Assembly: GCA_035287045.1 (NCBI GenBank)
Contig: DATECF010000107.1
Coordinates: 1-25,993, forward strand
Direction: 5' to 3'
From: JACPAP01 sp035287045
GTDB taxonomy: Bacteria; Gemmatimonadota; Gemmatimonadetes; Gemmatimonadales; GWC2-71-9
DNA length: 25,993 nucleotides
Below the pieces are notes generated by a model. It ran no database searches, had not been told where the DNA came from, and worked only from the letters and a program-made list of their open reading frames with translations. The stretch's first letter is position 1. Each line of letters opens with the position of its first letter. Made by a program: the position numbers and the translations under genes. This document shows positions 1 through 7,821 of the stretch, one piece after another.

Positions 1-585
1 CAGGAGCCATTCGTCGCCGTCACCGAACGTGTTCGGCTCTCGCAGGGCGGCGAGGTAGTGCCGGTTCACCTGCTCGACTTCACCGGAGATGGGCGCGTGG
101 AGCGGCAATGAGGCCCGGCCGCGCCGGATCCAGCCGCACGCTTCCGGGCGGCGGAGCCACATGCCGCCCGGCGGGGTCACCACCTCGTCCACCGGTTGCA
201 GCAGGCGGAGGACGTGGGGCTCGATGCCCAGGGTCACCGTCAGCCCCTGGCTCGCATCCATCCACCAATGGTCGGGACTGTACGCGCGGTCCAGACGCAG
301 GGTGCACCCGGCCAGGAGCCGGGCGAGGTAGGCATTCACCTGTTGCTCCAGCGGCGCCTCAGCCTCCGAGGACGCCGGTGGTTCCATCGCCGAGGCCTCC
401 GTACCGGCCGGGCCGTCGCTCAGGGCATGGAACAGCGGGCAGTTCTCGCAGTCGTAGTGCCGGTCACAGGGTCGGTGACTCAGCACGCCGGCCAAGGCCC
501 AAATGCAGGGCGGCTCCTCCGGTTCCGTGGGCCTTCCTGTCGCCACCTGTATCATGCCCACCCCCACGCCGCCGCTCGGAGGCAT
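1..585 (-). CDS. GcvH-fold protein with N-terminal Cys motif (partial, C-terminus outside window)
   Basis: The reading frame is open from 585 to the left edge, so the C-terminus is missing. The N-terminus has a four-cysteine motif (spacing C-x13-C-x5-C-x2-C, about residues 25-47, containing YDCENC) that could bind a metal or an Fe-S cluster. A glycine-cleavage H-protein fold follows, recognised by APISGEVEQVN and a later N-x-F-G-D-G-D-E-W stretch. The lipoyl-lysine position, eight residues before the P of APISG, aligns with arginine, so lipoylation is not expected. The gene starts 5 nt after the stop of the next upstream GcvH-like gene and is the third such protein in the HybA/HybB module. 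An in-frame ATG at 555 behind a G-rich stretch is an alternative start. A role as a structural or redox subunit of the membrane complex is inference; a canonical glycine-cleavage role is unlikely because no gcvT or gcvP is present. Confidence 0.75.
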   Translation of the reverse strand, partial: MPPSGGVGVGMIQVATGRPTEPEEPPCIWALAGVLSHRPCDRHYDCENCPLFHALSDGPAGTEASAMEPPASSEAEAPLEQQVNAYLARLLAGCTLRLDRAYSPDHWWMDASQGLTVTLGIEPHVLRLLQPVDEVVTPPGGMWLRRPEACGWIRRGRASLPLHAPISGEVEQVNRHYLAALREPNTFGDGDEWLL

Positions 586-590
586 CCGCG

Positions 591-1292
591 TTACTCGCTC
601 AGCAAGAACTCCCGGGCCACCTGATCCCATCCCTCAGGCGACAGGGCCCTGGCGATGCCGGCCACGGGGAACCCCCCGTCCGGCAGCGCCACGCCCAGCT
701 CGCCGGCCGGCATCGCGCGAAGCCGCTCCGCGATGCCGTTCATCCACGCCTCGGCCAGCCCGCCCGACAGCAGATTCCGCTTCGCCACGGCCGGGTTGGG
801 CACCTTCACCCGCATCAGCCAACCTCGGTCGTAGGGTTCTTCGTTGATCAGCGTCGGCGACGCCGCCACCTCCCGGTTCACTTCCACCACCTCGCCGTCA
901 ATGGGTGACAGCATAGGGATGGCGTGCCCGTCCACCTGGACCTGCCACGCCGGTTCGCCCTGTGCCACCCGGGCTCCCACGAGCGGGAGCAGGATGCCGG
1001 CGGGCTGGCCCAACAGCTTCTGGGCGAAGTCATCCATACCGACTCGTACAAACCCTTCGCCCGACGGCGACGCCCACGCGTGACCCTGATGGAACAAGAG
1101 TCCCTCACGGAGATCGAACCACCGCGAGACCGGGGGGACACCTGGCCGCACGCCCGCGGCGGCCTTCGCCCTTGCTGCACCAGGCGCCCAGAGGAACCGC
1201 CAGAACCCGGCGAGAAGCACCAGGTAGCCGATGACGAGCAGGTACTCGGCGCCCTTGGTGGCAAACAGGTCTACCGTCCCAACGCCTTGCAT
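591..1292 (-). CDS. Membrane-anchored GcvH-like protein without lipoyl-lysine
   Basis: The product is 233 residues long. It has one N-terminal transmembrane helix (about residues 13-33), then an H-protein-like barrel-sandwich domain. Signatures are HQGHAW near the domain start, SPIDGEVVEVN, and LINEEPYDRGWL. Aligned to E. coli GcvH, the lipoyl-lysine falls on glycine and no lysine lies in that hairpin. The C-terminal extension of about 60 residues (DGG-x-P-x-x-GI ... W ... FL) is shared with the GcvH-like protein at 3490-4164. I chose ATG at 1292 because GGAG lies 8 nt upstream; a GTG at 1301 is also in frame but only 2 nt from that GGAG. The gene follows the HybB-like gene by 14 nt and is clearly in its operon. 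It is probably a periplasm-facing accessory subunit of the quinol-oxidising complex. The function is inferred from context. Confidence 0.8.
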   Translation of the reverse strand: MQGVGTVDLFATKGAEYLLVIGYLVLLAGFWRFLWAPGAARAKAAAGVRPGVPPVSRWFDLREGLLFHQGHAWASPSGEGFVRVGMDDFAQKLLGQPAGILLPLVGARVAQGEPAWQVQVDGHAIPMLSPIDGEVVEVNREVAASPTLINEEPYDRGWLMRVKVPNPAVAKRNLLSGGLAEAWMNGIAERLRAMPAGELGVALPDGGFPVAGIARALSPEGWDQVAREFLLSE

Positions 1293-1306
1293 TGTCGTCA
1301 CTCCGT

Positions 1307-2575
1307 TCAGGCTGCCAGGACGCCAGCCCGAGCCTCACGGGAGGGCTCCTCGCGAACCAGCCCCACCGCCGTACCCAGCACCGGCATCCGGTTGACGACC
1401 CAGCGGAACACCCAGAGCTCCGCGGCGATCACCGCCAGGGTCACCTCGATCTCCATCCAGCTGGGGATGTACCGCACCGGCGCATACCATTTGAACCCGA
1501 TGACCGACACGTTGAGCCGATTGAGCACGATCCCCAGTAGCGTCAAGACCGCGGCCGTGCGGATGACTCGCAGGTCTCGACTCCGGTACCCCTGGATGAA
1601 CAGGGCCGCCGGCAGCGCCACCAGCCCCACCATCTCCAACAGGTACCAGGCCCCAAGGCCCGTGCCGAGATAGGACCAACGCTGGCCATGCACGAAAACC
1701 AGGAGCTGGAGGAAGAGGTAGACGAACATGGTCCCGGCAGCGATCCGGGCCAAGCCCACGACGATGTCATCGTGGGACCCGTGCAGGGCCGCCCCCACCC
1801 GATGCCGGAACACCTTGTGCGTGATCGTCGCCTCGAAGATCACCATGGAGAGCCCGGCGAAGATGCTCGATACCAGGAACAGGATGGGGATGAACTCGGA
1901 GTACCACAGCGGGTGTACCTTGTCGCGCGCCATGAGGTAGAGCGCGCCCAGCCCCGACTGGTGCAACAATGACAGAGTGATCCCGAAGATCACCGCCCCG
2001 AGTGTGAGCCCGCCGAGGAATCGGCGGACCCGCCGCCACCCCAGCCACTCCGCCACGGCCGGCGAGAACTCGACGAACTCGGCCATCATGTACAGCATGA
2101 AGTGCCACGCGACGAGGAAGAGCACCGAGCTCACCCCGAAGGAGTTGCCGATAATGGGGTTGATAACGTTCCACGGCCGGCCGAGATCCAGGAGCAGCGC
2201 GCCGGCATAGAACACGTATGCCAGAAACCCGTTGAGGACAGTCACCCGCACGATAGGGTGGTACTTCTCCTGACCGAGGATGTACACCATGAACGTGAGC
2301 ACGTACGCGCCGCCGGCGAAGGCCACGCCGGTGATCACGTCGAAGCCGATCCAGAAGCCCCAGGGGTAGTCCTGGGAGAGGTTGGTGATCGCGCCGAGCC
2401 CTTTGGCGAAGCGGATCGTCAGCAGCACCCCCGCCACCAGCATGATCGCGCCCGAGATGACGTTGAACGGCGTGAGCACCCTGCCTTTCGGCTTGAGCTC
2501 CTGCAGCACGAACGTTCCGAATCGGCGGAGTTCCGCTGCGACCAGCGCGCGTCCCGACTGACTGACGGCCGTCAT
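1307..2575 (-). CDS. NrfD/HybB-family polytopic membrane subunit (quinone-site protein)
   Basis: The product has 422 residues with about ten predicted transmembrane helices after a basic N-terminus. NrfD/HybB-family proteins hold the quinone site in Hyb hydrogenase, Nrf, Psr and alternative-complex-III-type enzymes. The late motif NRLNVSVIGF is the one I associate with the HybB branch. Its ATG overlaps the stop of the preceding ferredoxin gene (ATGA at 2572-2575), so the two are translationally coupled, as is usual for HybA/HybB-type pairs. No hydrogenase or molybdopterin catalytic subunit is present, so this pair probably links the menaquinone pool to cytochromes rather than to a soluble substrate. 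Whether it oxidises menaquinol or reduces menaquinone cannot be told from sequence. Confidence 0.9.
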   Translation of the reverse strand: MTAVSQSGRALVAAELRRFGTFVLQELKPKGRVLTPFNVISGAIMLVAGVLLTIRFAKGLGAITNLSQDYPWGFWIGFDVITGVAFAGGAYVLTFMVYILGQEKYHPIVRVTVLNGFLAYVFYAGALLLDLGRPWNVINPIIGNSFGVSSVLFLVAWHFMLYMMAEFVEFSPAVAEWLGWRRVRRFLGGLTLGAVIFGITLSLLHQSGLGALYLMARDKVHPLWYSEFIPILFLVSSIFAGLSMVIFEATITHKVFRHRVGAALHGSHDDIVVGLARIAAGTMFVYLFLQLLVFVHGQRWSYLGTGLGAWYLLEMVGLVALPAALFIQGYRSRDLRVIRTAAVLTLLGIVLNRLNVSVIGFKWYAPVRYIPSWMEIEVTLAVIAAELWVFRWVVNRMPVLGTAVGLVREEPSREARAGVLAA

Positions 2576-3453
2576 GCGTTGCCCTCCTCATCATGCGCAT
2601 CCGTTTGCGCCTCGGCGCGCGCTCGCGATGCCCTGCTCAGGGCCAGCAAGAGCGGTGGCACCACCGTGAGCACCACGGGGACCGCGTAGAGGAACTCGCG
2701 CGTGTACGTGGGAAACGGCGTGGTGCCGAGATCCGTCCGGAATCCCAACTGCGCGAACGGGACCGACGCGAGATACAGCCATCCGGTGCCGCCCACTTCA
2801 TCCTCACCGTACACTTGGTGGACGTACGCGTCGGGCGCCGCGTAGATCCGCTGCCGGGCTTGCTCCAGCAGCGCCGAGCGCGGGCCGAACGTCAACGCCC
2901 CAGCGGGGCAGTTCTCCACACAGGCTGGCTGCTTCCCTTCCGCCAACCGCTCCGCGCACATCACGCACTTCTGGATGCGCGGCACGGCGCTGTGGTATTC
3001 GAACTTGGGCATGTCGAAGGGGCACGAGACCATGCAGAATCGGCACCCCATGCACCGGTTCTCGGTCCAGACCACCGGACCTTCCGCGGTCTTGTGCATA
3101 GCCCGCGTGAGGCAGGCCGACGCGCATGCTGGCTGACGGCAGTGCATGCACTGCTTCTTGGCGTAGATCGTTCCCTTCTCGGTGTCGTAGCGGTTCACCA
3201 CCGTCCAGTGCTTCTCGTCGGTGACCCGCTCGGCGCTGAAGTCCACCTCATCGGTGACTTCCACGCCAGCGTCCTTATGGGCGTCGGCGCAGGCGTACTC
3301 GCAGCTCCGGCACCCGATGCACTTGGTAGTGTCCACCAGGATGCCGACGGGCTCCACCCCGCTGACGCTCGGTTCTTCGGCTTTGAGGCCGCCGCCCACC
3401 AGGGCGGTTCCGGCCGCCGCGCCCATCGTCTTGAACAGATCTCGGCGATCCAT
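2572..3453 (-). CDS. HybA-like ferredoxin with four [4Fe-4S] sites, Tat signal and C-terminal anchor
   Basis: The product has 293 residues. The N-terminal DRRDLFKTMG followed by an Ala/Gly-rich stretch is a twin-arginine signal, so folding with cofactors before export is expected. Sixteen cysteines fall in four clusters: C45/48/51/55, C102/105/110/114, C134/137/140/144 and C163/166/178/182, the usual four-cluster wire of HybA/PsrB/NrfC-type subunits. A transmembrane helix at about residues 252-272 anchors the C-terminus, as in HybA. GAGG lies about 8 nt before the ATG. The gene begins 36 nt after the stop of a GcvH-like gene and overlaps the HybB-like gene. It probably carries electrons on the periplasmic face between the NrfD-type quinone site and a c-type cytochrome. 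Confidence 0.92.
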   Translation of the reverse strand: MDRRDLFKTMGAAAGTALVGGGLKAEEPSVSGVEPVGILVDTTKCIGCRSCEYACADAHKDAGVEVTDEVDFSAERVTDEKHWTVVNRYDTEKGTIYAKKQCMHCRQPACASACLTRAMHKTAEGPVVWTENRCMGCRFCMVSCPFDMPKFEYHSAVPRIQKCVMCAERLAEGKQPACVENCPAGALTFGPRSALLEQARQRIYAAPDAYVHQVYGEDEVGGTGWLYLASVPFAQLGFRTDLGTTPFPTYTREFLYAVPVVLTVVPPLLLALSRASRARAEAQTDAHDEEGNA

Positions 3454-3489
3454 ACCAATACCTCGTCTCGTGTGGGGCCGCCGCGCGGC

Positions 3490-4164
3490 TCAGTGACCGA
3501 GGAACGTGGTCTCGAAGTTGGTCCACGCCGCGTCGTCGAGCGTGGCCAGGATGCCGGTGGGCACCTCGCCCCCGTCGGCCATGGTCCGGACCAGCTCCGG
3601 GCCCACCGCCCGCGTGGATAAGTGCTCCCGCAGCCGCTGGTACTGCCGCCGCGTCCAGTCTGCGGCCTGCTCGGCCATCATCCAGGTGGAGACCTCGCCG
3701 CCCACCTCCTCCGGGATGATCCGGTACAGCCAGCCTCCGGTGCCGCCGTTGAGTCCCTTCCAGTCGGTCTCGCCGCCCACGGTCCGGTTCACCTCGGTGA
3801 TCCGGCCGGCCACCGGGGAGCGCACGGTGAGACTGCGGCCGCCCTTGGTAAGGCGTACCAGCGGCGCACCTTTGCCCACGTGGTCTCCGCTGGGCAGCAG
3901 GTCGATCCCGTAGGGAGCGCCCACCAGCCCGAACAGCAGCGGATGGACGCCCACCAGCAACTCGCCGTCGGAGCGAATCCGGCTCCAGGTGAACGTCGGT
4001 TGCAGGAACACCCCTGCCGGCAGATGCGTGATGGCTGCCGACAGGGGCTCAAGCCCCGGGAGGGGGATGCCTTCCGCCTCCTCTGCCTGCCGCCCTCGCC
4101 GCAGGAGGAAGTAGTCGGCCGCGAGCAGGGCGAGAATCGTGAGCACTACCAGAAGCGCGACCAT
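3490..4164 (-). CDS. Membrane-anchored GcvH-like protein without lipoyl-lysine
   Basis: The product has 224 residues. I place the start at ATG 4164, which begins directly with a hydrophobic helix (VALLVVLTILALLAADYFLL) and has a G-rich stretch just upstream. The open frame extends to 4353 but that extension is not protein-like. The GcvH-type domain shows HPLLFGLVG, SPVAGRITEVN and GGWLYRI. The lipoyl-lysine position aligns with glycine; a lysine occurs two residues earlier, so mis-registration cannot be fully excluded. The C-terminal extension with ADGGEVPTGI, Trp and FLGH matches that of the protein at 591-1292, so the two are paralogues with the same architecture. It is first in the ferredoxin/HybB operon. 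Its role is unknown; a structural subunit of the membrane complex is my best guess. Confidence 0.78.
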   Translation of the reverse strand: MVALLVVLTILALLAADYFLLRRGRQAEEAEGIPLPGLEPLSAAITHLPAGVFLQPTFTWSRIRSDGELLVGVHPLLFGLVGAPYGIDLLPSGDHVGKGAPLVRLTKGGRSLTVRSPVAGRITEVNRTVGGETDWKGLNGGTGGWLYRIIPEEVGGEVSTWMMAEQAADWTRRQYQRLREHLSTRAVGPELVRTMADGGEVPTGILATLDDAAWTNFETTFLGH

Positions 4165-4385
4165 GTGCCCCCCCGATCCCGAGCTGTCCGGCACCGTTCG
4201 TCGTTCCTCGCGATGGCTTCGTCTGGCTCCATCTGCGCGCCGAGGCAGGGCCGGTCTGCTAGTTATGGAAGAGCAAGGGGAGTGCCACGCCGCCACGAGA
4301 TCCGAGCGATGGTCGTAACTCCATGTGCGGCATGCGTGTGGCTGGAGCGGCAACGGCCGGCGTTGCGCGCCGTGTCCGAGGGGTC

Positions 4386-4402
4386 CGTCGAGTTCTTCTA
4401 CG
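4386..4402 (-). repeat. Direct repeat copy, CGTCGnnTTCTTCTACG
   Basis: This 17-bp copy matches the one at 4466-4482 at 15 of 17 positions (the two middle bases differ). The spacing is 80 bp, close to a whole number of helical turns. On the transcribed strand it reads CGTAGAAGAAnnCGACG. It may be a regulator site upstream of the GcvH/HybA/HybB operon, which is inference only. Confidence 0.45.
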
Positions 4403-4465
4403 TCGGGATTGTGGGAGGAGGCAGGACCGTCAACGCAACGTCGCGCACATCAGTGAGTTAGGGTT

Positions 4466-4482
4466 CGTCGCATTCTTCTACG
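4466..4482 (-). repeat. Direct repeat copy, CGTCGnnTTCTTCTACG
   Basis: Second copy of the motif at 4386-4402, same orientation, 80 bp away, 49 bp downstream of the 22-haem gene's stop. Confidence 0.45.
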
Positions 4483-4530
4483 GCGTCCGTCGCAGGAATC
4501 AACAGTCGGCGGTTCGGATGTGGGGAGTTC

Positions 4531-6510
4531 TTAGCCACCCCAGGGCTTCACATCATGACACTGGTCGCACGACACCGGGGCGTTGTGGTCCACCCGGTCC
4601 ACGTGACACACGGTGCACACCTCGCGACTCACCGCGGTTACACCAGCCACCTTGTCCGCATGACACTGCTGACACGCGGTGTGCGCAAAGCTGCGATCGT
4701 GCTTCTCCTTGACGCCGCCCTTATGACACGACATGCACGTCGCCGCCGGCTGATGGTGCATCTCATGGCACGCTTCGCAGGTGGCGGGCTCGACGCTCAT
4801 GGCCGGCGGCGTGTGGCACATGGAGCAGTCCAGGCCAGCTTCGCGGTGCGGCCCGTGGGGAAAGTCACCCACGGAGAACGGGACCGGTCGTTCCGGAGCG
4901 CCTTCCGCGCCGCGGTGGCACCGCGCGCAGCTCGCGGGCTCGGCGCCCCGGTGATGGCACGAGCTGCAATCGGCGGCCGTCACCCTGGTCTGGCCGTGAT
5001 CTGCCATGGGCGTGTGACAGGTGGTGCACGCGAGTCCGGCCCGCACCACGTGGCGCTCGTGCGGGAACGTGGAGCGTCCGAAGGGCACCGTCTTTCGCTC
5101 CATGTCGAGATGGCATTGCAGGCAGACCGTCTCGCCCACCGGCGGCCCCAAGCTCAACGCCGGAACCTGATAGGCCAACGACCCGGCGCGCACCGCGCGC
5201 CGCACCAGGTCCACCGCCGCCCGCAGCAGGTCGTCCGCGAAGGCCACGTTGTGCGCCCCGCGACCAACGCGCACCAAGTCCACGTTCTCCGCCGCGAGGC
5301 GGAGCAGGCTGTCCGCCCGGGCGCGCGGGCCCGGCGGCGCCGCGGCCAGCGTGGCGCGCGCGCCGTTCACGACGGACGCCACCAGGCCCACCTTGCGGCT
5401 CGTCTCCTGTTTCCACGCCGGCAGGATATTGGCGTAGCCGGTGCCGTGACAGGACATGCACGACGCTTCGCCCGCCAGCTTCACCTGCGCGTGCCCAGGC
5501 AGCGTGCCCGGCAACTCGTGGCACGCCCGGCAGGCGACGTTGGCCCGGAACATCGAAGCGGGTCGCTCTTGCACCCCGTGGCCGCCTATCCCCGCGTACA
5601 GGCGTTGCTGCGGCTCGTGCGCCCGTTGATGGCAGGCGGCGCAGTCGAGCTGGAACGTGGGCGCCAGAGCCACTACCCGATGCTCGATGGCCGTGTGACA
5701 CTGGAGGCAGTCCAGGTTGTGCTCGGCGATGTGGACGCGGTGCACCAGCGTGGGGTTCTCGTACTCGGCCAGGCGCGCCGGTTCGTTGTGGCACCCGTAA
5801 CACCGCTGCTGATCCACCGATCCGTTGCCGGTGGTCACCTGCCCGTGGCAGGACACACAGGAGACCAGGTCCTTCACGTACTGCGCGTGATCCACCTCGA
5901 AGCCGGCCGGTGAGACCACCCGCTGCGGCGACGGGTGACAGCCGACGCATCCCGCCAGCGGCTGGCCCACGGGCCGATCCTTGAAGTGGCACAGGAAGCA
6001 GGTGGATTGCGTCACGGCGACATGCTGCCCCTGCACGATCTGCGAGTGACAGCTGGTGCAGCGCAGCTGCTTGCCGCGGCGTAGCTCTCCCAGGTGCTGC
6101 GTATGGTCGAACCGGACGCCCCGGAACAGCGTCTGGCCCTCGAGGGCGCGCGTGACGTGGCACCCGGCGCGGGTGCAGGCCGCGTCTTCGATCTCCGCCC
6201 ACGGCTTGGTGCCGTACCGGCCGGTGATGTACTTCACCACCTGGTTGGCGGCCTGGAGCTTGCCCATCGCCTCGGCTTTGATCCCGGGCGCGTAATGGCA
6301 CTTGATGCAGGGCACCTGGTTGTGCGACGACGTGGCCCAGGAATCGTAGTACGGCACCATGTTGTGGCAGTTGTTGCAAAAGCCGGGCTGGGCGGAGTAC
6401 TCGATGAACCCGGCCGTGCCGAGGGCCGCGAGGATCGTCGCCACGATGCCGAGCTGCACGGCGATTTTGAGGGCGCGCGCGTAGCGCTCGCGAAACCGGG
6501 TCGCGGGCAT
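4531..6510 (-). CDS. 22-haem cytochrome c with NapC/NrfH-like N-terminus
   Basis: The product has 659 residues. It starts with one transmembrane helix (about 14-36) followed by CNNCHNM and then SSHNQVPCIKCHYAPG, which resembles the quinol-dehydrogenase NapC/NrfH family. I count 21 CXXCH motifs and one CX4CH (CTRAGCH, C112/C117/H118), so up to 22 haems. Hemes 1-12 occupy about residues 45-360. A haem-free, probably helical stretch of about 100 residues (with RGAHNVAFADDLL) follows. Ten more sites fill the C-terminal third in c3/c7-like modules with upstream FPH-type histidines. AGGGAG sits just before the ATG, within the 6 nt separating it from the 9-haem gene. It is probably anchored in the inner membrane and acts as a long periplasmic wire. 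The CX4CH site may or may not be filled. Confidence 0.92.
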   Translation of the reverse strand: MPATRFRERYARALKIAVQLGIVATILAALGTAGFIEYSAQPGFCNNCHNMVPYYDSWATSSHNQVPCIKCHYAPGIKAEAMGKLQAANQVVKYITGRYGTKPWAEIEDAACTRAGCHVTRALEGQTLFRGVRFDHTQHLGELRRGKQLRCTSCHSQIVQGQHVAVTQSTCFLCHFKDRPVGQPLAGCVGCHPSPQRVVSPAGFEVDHAQYVKDLVSCVSCHGQVTTGNGSVDQQRCYGCHNEPARLAEYENPTLVHRVHIAEHNLDCLQCHTAIEHRVVALAPTFQLDCAACHQRAHEPQQRLYAGIGGHGVQERPASMFRANVACRACHELPGTLPGHAQVKLAGEASCMSCHGTGYANILPAWKQETSRKVGLVASVVNGARATLAAAPPGPRARADSLLRLAAENVDLVRVGRGAHNVAFADDLLRAAVDLVRRAVRAGSLAYQVPALSLGPPVGETVCLQCHLDMERKTVPFGRSTFPHERHVVRAGLACTTCHTPMADHGQTRVTAADCSSCHHRGAEPASCARCHRGAEGAPERPVPFSVGDFPHGPHREAGLDCSMCHTPPAMSVEPATCEACHEMHHQPAATCMSCHKGGVKEKHDRSFAHTACQQCHADKVAGVTAVSREVCTVCHVDRVDHNAPVSCDQCHDVKPWGG

Positions 6511-6516
6511 CTCCCT

Positions 6517-7821
6517 CTACTCCCCGCGGCGCTTGAGCTCGCTCAGCTTGAACCGCACCAGCGCCAGGGCGGACAGCACCAAGAACCACACCGGGATCAG
6601 AATGAGCTGGTGCTCCCAGCGCTGCTCGGCCGCCGTTTCCTCGGTGGAGCGGATCGTGCGCGAGAGGGATCCGACCTTGAGCGCCAACTCGTCCAGCATC
6701 TCGAGGTCCAGGCTATGCTGCACCTCGGCGATCTGTCGATAGGACGTGAGCGCCGTCTGGTAGCGGAACCGCTCGTCGGTCACCGGGCGGCCCGCTCGGA
6801 CCAACTCCTCGATGGCCGCCCCGGCGGCGCGAAGGTCGTCCGCCGCCTGCACCACGTCCTGCTGGATCTCGACACCGCGCCGGGCGGCCGGGCTGTCCGC
6901 CTCGTGGCAGCGGGTGCAGCTGGCCGCGATGCGGTCCGGCGGCACTCGCTCGGTGGCGTGGTTGGTGTGGCAGCCCAGGCATCCGGGCAATCGCCCGGAC
7001 AGGGCCGGCGGGCCGTGGGGGCCGGCATACAGCGCCCGTCCCAGCTCGGCGTGACACCGATCGCACACGTGCACGATTTCCGTAACCCGGGGCGGAAGCG
7101 CCGCGTGCGAGCCGTGGCATCCCACACAGGTCGGCGCCGCGAAATTCCGTTGTTCGTAGAGCGCCGCGCCGTGCGCCCCCGCCCGGAACTCGGCAAGTTG
7201 CCCCGTGGCGATGCCGTACTTCGCCATCAGCCGCCGGTCCTCGTGGCACCGCGCGCAGGTCCCGGGGATGCTGGTGGGATACACGTTGCTCCGCGCGTCC
7301 TCCGGCGGGAGGATGGTGTGGGCGTCGTGGCAGTCGGTGCACGTGGGAACGTCCGTGTTCCCGGCGAACAGCAAGCGGCCGTGCCGGCTGGTGCGCAGCT
7401 CGGCCAGCTGTCCGGCGGGCAGGCCGTACTGTCGCATGCGATCCGGGTCCGAGTGGCACGACGCGCAGAGCTGCGCCACGCCGATCTTGGTGGGGCGACC
7501 GACGAACCGGCCCACATGCGCGGTCCGCACCTCGAACGCCTGAGCATTGCCGCCGTGGCAGTCGTGGCAGCGGATGCCGCGCTCGGCGTGCGCGCCCAGC
7601 AGGAAGGCGCGGCGCTTGTCCGCGTGGCAGATCACGCAGCCGTACGTCGCGGTGTCCTGCTGAAGGGCCGGAGGGGGCGGAGGGGCCGCAGAGGCCGCAG
7701 GAGCGCCCACGAAGCTCAATAACACCGCCACCTCGACCGCCCATCTCCCATCCCTTCTCCACGCTCTCTGCGTTCTCCGCGGTGAATGCCTCACGGTTGA
7801 TCCCTTCCGGACACGATTCAT
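6517..7821 (-). CDS. 9-haem cytochrome c with C-terminal membrane anchor
   Basis: The product has up to 434 residues. Nine CXXCH motifs (CVICH, CHDCH, CASCH, CTDCH, CARCH, CVGCH, CDRCH, CLGCH, CTRCH) lie between about residues 62 and 300. A helical, haem-free region follows, then a C-terminal transmembrane helix (IPVWFLVLSALALVRF) and a short basic tail. The N-terminus contains a likely signal peptide (VAVLLSFVGAPAASA). The ATG overlaps the cytochrome b stop (ATGA, 7818-7821), so the two are coupled. The roughly 25 codons before the signal core are unusually basic and derive from repeat-like DNA at 7741-7787, so a later GTG start is possible. It probably receives electrons from the cytochrome b subunit in place of cytochrome c1 or f. 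Confidence 0.9.
   Translation of the reverse strand: MNRVRKGSTVRHSPRRTQRAWRRDGRWAVEVAVLLSFVGAPAASAAPPPPPALQQDTATYGCVICHADKRRAFLLGAHAERGIRCHDCHGGNAQAFEVRTAHVGRFVGRPTKIGVAQLCASCHSDPDRMRQYGLPAGQLAELRTSRHGRLLFAGNTDVPTCTDCHDAHTILPPEDARSNVYPTSIPGTCARCHEDRRLMAKYGIATGQLAEFRAGAHGAALYEQRNFAAPTCVGCHGSHAALPPRVTEIVHVCDRCHAELGRALYAGPHGPPALSGRLPGCLGCHTNHATERVPPDRIAASCTRCHEADSPAARRGVEIQQDVVQAADDLRAAGAAIEELVRAGRPVTDERFRYQTALTSYRQIAEVQHSLDLEMLDELALKVGSLSRTIRSTEETAAEQRWEHQLILIPVWFLVLSALALVRFKLSELKRRGE
7741..7787 (-). repeat. Dispersed-repeat-like segment inside the 9-haem gene start
   Basis: On the minus strand this segment reads TTCACCGCGGAGAACGCAGA and continues with GAGAAGGGATGGGAGATGGG. I recognise the type (TTCACCGCrGAG...CGCAGAG) from intergenic repeats in many high-GC genomes; in another frame it gives the familiar spurious FTAENAES peptide. 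Here it is translated as the basic N-region before a signal peptide. Identification as a repeat family rests on memory, since only one copy lies in this window. Confidence 0.5.

Larger units (their letters stand above)
4165..4530. other. 366-bp non-coding gap between the bc-type module and the HybA/HybB module
   Basis: I see no convincing protein here; the open frames are compositionally poor extensions or antisense shadows. There is no obvious T-tailed terminator for the 22-haem gene. Two direct copies of CGTCGnnTTCTTCTACG lie exactly 80 bp apart. A TTGACG hexamer on the minus strand (4433-4428) lies between them and could be a -35 element, but no good -10 follows at 16-18 nt. The gap probably holds the promoter of the HybA/HybB operon. 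Confidence 0.5.

Noticed and set aside
108..908. Long plus-strand open frame across the left end
   Set aside because: It lies antisense to two clear GcvH-like genes and has no recognisable domain; it is typical of high-GC shadow frames.
1..1292. Glycine cleavage system genes
   Set aside because: The lipoyl-lysine is missing and no gcvT or gcvP is present; the context is a respiratory operon.
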